NCBI RefSeq assembly: GCF_022539665.2
Contig: NC_081336.1
Location: 1,364,001-1,428,000, forward strand
DNA: 64,000 nucleotides
DNA from: Daphnia carinata
Lineage: Eukaryota > Arthropoda > Branchiopoda > Diplostraca > Daphniidae
Direction of reading: 5' to 3'
Shown here: positions 58,552 through 64,000 of the stretch, one piece after another
Position numbering within the stretch: the stretch's first letter is position 1
How the letters are laid out: every line of letters starts with the position of its first letter
Program-made: the position numbers and the translations under genes
Notes under the pieces: generated by a model
Seen by the model: only the letters and a program-made list of their open reading frames with translations
Database searches by the model: none
Told to the model about the DNA's origin: nothing

Positions 58552-61294
58552 ATGACGTCGGAAGAAAGTGGAAAGATTCTACAGTTTTTGCCATTTAGCT
58601 CTGTTGTATCAAGTTCGTTCTGGCACAAACTAACGCAGATGAAAATTGATGTTTATGCTTTGAGTGATGAACCAGTGGATATTACCGGCTACTATACCAA
58701 TCAGTCTGCATCATCGAGACTTCCAGCTTGTTTAAACGTTGATTACTCATCCTTCGAAAAGTAAAAATAATTACTTTATGTTACAAGATGCTGGTCAAAT
58801 TTTACCGTTCTTCTATAGCCACCATGAATCTGTAGTGGGAAGCAATGGGATTCTCTGTCAAGGACTTCTGCAAAATACAAACACCCTTGAGGCTTTTAAA
58901 GATATCAACAAACAAGCAGCCATTAATAAATGTGGCGAACAAATCTGGAGTGATATATTGAGTGGAGCAGCCCTATTGAATCCTAGTCTTCTTTCCCGTT
59001 TTCTACTGCTAACATTTGCGGTATGCTACTAAATATTATGTAAGTCTGAAACATAACAACTAACCAATTTTATCACTAGGACCTTAAAAAGTATCAATTT
59101 TACTATTGGTTTGCCTTTCCTACCTTGGTATTTCCTTCCAAAATCATCTTAAATGAAGAACCAAAAGAATTGGACAAAATATTATCAAAAGATGAGGTAT
59201 AAAATCACACTCTAAGATATAACCGATGCTGAGTTCTTCTCGTATCTCTTTTAGTTACATCAGTTACAGCAAGCTTATGATCAGTACAAAGCCACTTGTG
59301 GCCAGAGTGCCTTTCTGGTGGAGAAGAATCCTGAGCTGGGTTTTAAATGCTATCCATTGAAAGAATTGGCTAATCTTAGAGATACGACGTGGGTTGTATT
59401 CTGCGATCCGTCGTCCTTGCCTACTAATCCTGGGTGGCCATTACGGAATCTTCTAGCTTTGATAGCCTATCACTACAAAGAACGTCTTGCTGGCCTTTCC
59501 GTTCTGTGCTGGCGAGATGAGGTGCGTGACGGCCAACGTCGAATTGCCTCCAGTCTCTTAATAGAAATCAAAGATGTCGTCTATCCAACTGAGAATGAAG
59601 CGAATCCAAAATGTCTTGGTTGGGAGAAGAATGAACGCGGTAAACTCGGAGCTCGTATGGTAAACCTCAGCAATTCCATGGACCCAGAACGCCTTGCGGA
59701 ATCGGCGGTTGATCTCAATCTAAAATTGATGAAATGGCGTTTATTGCCCGAGTTGAATCTGGATTCTATCCAAAACACCAAATGCTTACTTCTCGGCGCC
59801 GGAACCCTGGGCTGTTATGTTGCCAGGACGTTGATGGTAAAAGAATAAAATTTGAAACCACAATCAGATTAACTCTAGATAAAAATTTCCATCAGGCATG
59901 GGGAGTCCGACATATCACATTTATCGATAACGGTCGAGTCTCTTATTCTAATCCAGTTCGCCAATCACTTTACACATTCAAAGACTGCCTAAACGGAGGT
60001 CACGCCAAAGCAGAGAGCGCTGCTAATTCGTTGCGTGAAATCTTCCCAGGAATGGTTCGCTATCAGATTTTTTGTTCTCTCTTTTGATTGGCAATATTTG
60101 ATTATTATTGTTTAAGCAGATCAGCCGAGGGATCGACTTGCGCATTCCAATGCCGGGCCATTACGTCACAGATGCTGAGGAAGTCGAAAAGGACGTCAAG
60201 CAGTTGGCGGATGCTATCGAAGAGCACGACGTCGTTTTCCTATTGACGGACACGCGAGAAAGTCGTTGGCTTCCCACCATGTTGTCTGCTTATCGCGGAA
60301 AGGTTTTAAGAAAAATCAAATTCCTTCTTTCCCTTTTGTTCGTGTCTTTACAATGACGTCAACTTCATTCATCTAAAACTTTGTTTGTTTTTCTTTACAG
60401 CTGGCCATCAACGCCGCCTTGGGCTTCGACACATACTTGGTGATGCGTCATGGACAAAGAGAGCCGTGGAATCCCGGTCAAGTTCAAGTGGAAAAATCGA
60501 AAGGCGTCATGCGGGGAGCCCTGGCCGGTCGTCAGCTGGGTTGTTATTTCTGCAATGACGTTGTCGCCCCTGGGGATGTAAGTTTTTGCAGCAGGAGGGT
60601 CTCACTATCAATGACGTTTTGACGTGGAATTCTTTTCCCATTTAGTCGACCAAAGATCGAACTCTAGATCAACAATGTACAGTCACGCGACCCGGAATTT
60701 CTCTTATCGCCTCCGGTCTGGCCGTCGAATTGATGGTCTCTGTTCTCCAGCATCCTGAAGGGTTCGTTGCATATCGACACCACACATTATTCATTGGTGT
60801 GCTGTCTCGCACGCATCTGTCTAAAGATATTTGAGTAATAATATCCCTTTTTATTTTCCCTTTTCCTGCGAAGGGGTAACGCATCTGCTGAGATCTCAAC
60901 TGCCGCCATGACAACCGTCCAGCAGCACCAACAGGAGCCGGACAACAAAGAAATTAGTGGCAGTCCATTGGGCGTTGTGCCTCACTCTATCCGAGGTTTT
61001 CTTCACAGACATCAGCAAGTGCTTCCGGCCACAGAAGCATTTTACAATTGCACTGCGTGTTCACCTCTCGTTATAAAACGCTACGCTGAAGAAGGATACG
61101 CCTTCCTATCGGAAGTTTTTAATAATCCAGATTGCTTGGAACAAGTGTCGGGATTAGCGGATCTTCATAAGGATATAGCATCCATCGAGGTAAAGCTGCT
61201 GTAAAAACAAAAGACTTGTACTGAACATTTAAAAATTCTTGTTTACCAAAAGGACTGGGATTATCCGGAGGAGTCAGAGGAATCGAACGACTAG
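58552..61294 (+). CDS. ATG7: Autophagy E1-like activating enzyme
   Basis: Ten exons: 58552-58760, 58819-59020, 59080-59196, 59255-59836, 59896-60054, 60120-60302, 60401-60577, 60646-60761, 60874-61189, 61253-61294; 700 aa (human 703). N-terminal domain with [19 protein letters not shown] and [10 protein letters not shown]1 adenylation domain with [16 protein letters not shown] (GAGTLG ~357-362); YLVMRHG and [20 protein letters not shown]; catalytic cysteine in [11 protein letters not shown] (~C554); C-terminal acidic tail. Intron 1 is 58761-58818; its end is an ORF in another frame, but the frame, the pyrimidine tract and TATAG acceptor fix the join. Activates ATG12 and ATG8/LC3 in the cytosol. 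Complete and apparently functional. Confidence 0.96.
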
Positions 61295-61797
61295 AAAAAT
61301 AAAAATCAAAGATTAAAACAGTATGAAATTATTCACACATTGTATTCCTCGCTAGAACTGAATGTCATCACAATGTCGTAACGAGATGTCCAGAAAAAAA
61401 GTCTCTATCGAAAATTAAATCGAAATTACAAGCCATAAAAAAGATAATTGATAGGAATTCCAACAGAAAAAGGTGGAAAAAGATCCCGTATGGAAAGAAA
61501 ATCTTTTTTCACGCAAGACACACAAAAATTCACGCACACAAAAACGTAAATTGAAATACCACATCAAGTTTTAAATTTAGTAAAAAAAAAAAGAGAAATA
61601 AACTGCAAAAAAAAAGATCTAATAAATAATCAAATGGAACTGCTTTCGATTAATTAGTTATTCTTACTTGTTTTGTTCTCTAATTAACACACCCACACAC
61701 GTCTCTCTCTCTCTACCGTTTAAATATGTTTCGTGATCCATCGATTGTGGAAATTGGTAGAAGTATTTTTTGTTTTGTTTTTTTGTTCCCCTGCTCC
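61295..61797. other. Convergent 3' region of ATG7 and VGLL4
   Basis: A/T-rich, with several poly-A runs and an AATAAA at ~61595 on the plus strand followed by A-runs, a plausible ATG7 poly(A) site. CT repeat near 61702-61714. No gene. Confidence 0.5.
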
Positions 61798-63930
61798 TCA
61801 AGTAAGAAGTAGTCCCTGTCTCTGGGCTGATGATGGTAGCGGAGAGCCGGGCTGCGAATCGCTATTGGCTTCTTTCTCCTTGGTCTCGCTCTGCAATTTG
61901 AGCCAAGTCTCTCCCAAGGCTTTGGCGAAATGATCATCCACTGTTGTTTTTTAAAAAAGAAACGAGATATGAAACACGAAGAACACAAAATAAATTTAAT
62001 TCTTTTGTATACCAGAGAGTCCGGTGACGTTGACAGTGGAAGGCATTTTGTTTGCCGCTCCTCCATCCCGTGAGGATGAGTCATTCGTATTGGTTGAATT
62101 GGAGGTAGACGATGGCGATGACGACGCAAACAAATGAGTGTAACGCTCGCCCAGCGAGCGGCGGAAATGTTCGTCAATCACCGGATCGCACATACCTATC
62201 AGAAACAAATGAATATCGTTAAAAAAAAAAAAACACTATTATATCAGTCATGCTTTGACGTGAATTGAATGTCAACGAACTGAAAAAAAAGGGGGGACTA
62301 TAAAAAATGGTGGCCTTCGGACAACAACAATAACAACAACTTCTTTTTCTTCTACATCTATTTCTTTCTCCCTCCAAAAAGGTGTTGATGATTATCGATA
62401 TATACACACAGCTGGCTGGCGGGTCCATCTAAAACGGAGCACTACCCCTGGAAGATGGGAGCCAAAAGAAGGCACCCCCATGAATGAAAACCTTCCTTCT
62501 TCACATACACACAAAGAGCAAGAGACCCAGAAGAAGAAAAAGACGACCTTCATTGCTTCCAGCGATTCGATTCCGTTTTCTTCCGAGTTTTTATCAACGT
62601 TTTCCTCTTTGGTTGCTTTTTTTCTTATCAACTATTGTTGTACGGTATAGCAATACATTTTCCGTTTTTTTTTTTTTTAAGTAAGAAGAAAAAGGGTAGG
62701 ATTTCTTGGCCTTTACCTGTGTGCTATTCCTCCACCCCATCAACACTTTCCGAAAGGTAAAAAAAAAAAGAGGAAGAATATATCGATCGGCCTTGAGGGG
62801 ATGATGTCGGGGGGTTCTTTTCTCGCTCTGCAACGCAGAAATGGTAAACAGCCGCGCGGGACTTTTGACCCCTTTTAAGAGAAAAAAAAGGGGGAAAAAA
62901 GAGTCCGCACTCCACCTTTTCATTTTTTTTTTAAAGGAAAACTCCTCCCAATCAGCAATTAGTTCGAAAAAAAGGGCCTTTTTGTTTCCCTTTTTCTGCA
63001 CTTGTATTGTTTCTTCATTTTTGAAACAGTCCATGCTCCGATATAGTAAGTTACGGATAGACCAAATATAAAAGTGCGACCATGCGCAATGATCCGAAGA
63101 AGAGGATTCACACAAAGAAAGAAAATTAGACGGTGTGCATATCTATCTTCTTCCTACAGCTGGGGCATACACGCGGGGTAGGTAACACACATTGTCTTCG
63201 TGATTCCCCCCCACCAACCACCCCATGGGTCCACCTGTATGACCTCGCCAGAGGCATAGCCTTTATTTTATTTTTTTTAAATACATACACACCTTCCTCC
63301 TCCTCTTTCTTTCCCAAGTGGCGCCACTGAACTAGAGGAAAGACAGAGAGAGGGGGAGAAGAATATCTTGTAACCGTCTGTGCCCGCGCCCTACTCCTCC
63401 TTCCCATCTCTTCTTCCAGGTAATTAAAAGTTTCACCTTCCGAGACGAGCTTTTCCTCACCCCCTCCACCCTCCCTACCATATATCGCCAAAGAAAGGAA
63501 AAAGACCCTCTTCTTTTGTTTCAACAAAGGACTAGAGCACAAACCTGAGGAAATGATTTCGCGGCGTTGAGGAGCACCGAGTCTCTCGCCGTCAGCTGCT
63601 GGACGGGAACGGGGAGGTGGAGATGATGATCCATTGGCTGTTATTGTCCTCGACTGAGATGCCGACGAACTGGTACTGCCACACGGACTGGGACAGCTGG
63701 GAGCCGGACTGGATCTTAAACTGGAAGCGCAAGTAATGACCGATGGACGTGGTCCTGAAGCACTTCCATAATCCGGAGGACTTGGATACCTCAAAGGATA
63801 TGATGGTGGGATGCCGACGCCAGACGACGATCCAGCTGCCGGATAAGGTGGAGGTGAAGCTCGACGTCCGGTGCTCATATCCAATGGTCTGTCCACTTCA
63901 TCCGCCGGTTCCATCGCAACTGGAACTCTC
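61798..63930 (-). CDS. VGLL4: Vestigial-like 4 / Tgi, Yorkie–Scalloped antagonist, 3' part
   Basis: Minus-strand exons in window: 63930-63545, 62195-62013, 61940-61798. The exon at 63930 begins at a splice acceptor, so more 5' coding sequence may lie beyond the window. Seen: a Ser/Pro-rich region with RPSVITCAS, a phrase shared with vertebrate VGLL4, then two tondu (TDU) domains: DPVIDEHFRRSLGERY and VDDHFAKALGETWLKL, the second opening the last exon. In the family both TDU motifs bind TEAD/Scalloped and compete with Yki/YAP, repressing Hippo-pathway targets. The 1.35 kb intron between the first two exons is full of homopolymers. Nuclear cofactor. Fly homologue is Tgi/SdBP. Confidence 0.92.
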
Positions 63931-64000
63931 CTTTAAACAAAAACAAATGGATTAAGATAACGTCACAATAATATTTAGGTATTTGGCATATTTACTCTTT

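Noticed and set aside
58739-58818. ORF start overlapping the ATG7 exon 1–2 boundary
   Set aside because: It lies in the 58-bp first intron; only the acceptor at 58818 restores phase and family similarity.

Overview
This is a eukaryotic nuclear window. Genes are split into many short exons by GT–AG introns of mostly 50–80 bp. The gene set (SAE1, a PVR/VEGFR-like receptor kinase, ZRANB2, SSR4, a polo-like kinase, an ERI3-type exonuclease, TOLLIP, ATG7, VGLL4/Tgi) is that of an arthropod. Intron size, gene density and a vasa relic with CCHC knuckles suggest a small crustacean such as Daphnia; this is inference, not a database match. All exon models were assembled by hand from reading frames, splice consensus and phase. 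Nine of the complete models (274, 836, 273, 170, 806, 241, 196, 324 and 700 aa) close in frame.

Layout. 0–2.8 kb: the 3' part of SAE1 (+), an unrecognised ORF in the same frame directly behind its stop, and a convergent secreted/membrane protein gene (−). 2.8–9.1 kb: mostly empty, with tRNA-like debris near 6.6 kb. 9.1–13.2 kb: receptor tyrosine kinase (−) with three Ig domains. 13.2–20.8 kb: non-coding, holding a 2.2 kb cluster of about ten tRNA-like sequences arranged as a large imperfect palindrome, followed by a ~390 bp element that appears to encode a structured RNA. 20.8–23.5 kb: ZRANB2 (+) and SSR4 (−), tail to tail. 24–33.5 kb: polo-like kinase (−) with long, simple-sequence-rich UTRs and introns. 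36.1–37.2 kb: ERI3-like exonuclease (−).

41–54.8 kb is a rearranged accessory block: a ~660 bp fold-back element; two ~1.85 kb inverted copies of a decayed vasa helicase about 9.3 kb apart; a decayed DNA polymerase delta catalytic gene fused to the left vasa copy; a fragment of a USP4/15-type deubiquitinase; a 23 bp GC-rich minisatellite; a TTAA-type MITE; an inverted pair of tRNA-like sequences; and the second copy of the structured-RNA element. A ~85 bp element carrying TATGGCAATCCGTTTTACCC recurs here at least six times and sits on the outer breakpoint of the inverted duplication.

55–64 kb: a gene-dense end with a conserved single-pass membrane protein (+), TOLLIP (−) and ATG7 (+) head to head over 219 bp, and VGLL4/Tgi (−), whose 5' part lies outside the window. 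SAE1 acts in SUMO activation and ATG7 in ATG8/ATG12 activation; both are E1-family enzymes. TOLLIP links ubiquitin to endosomal and autophagic sorting. The TOLLIP–ATG7 shared promoter is the only arrangement here that hints at functional coupling.
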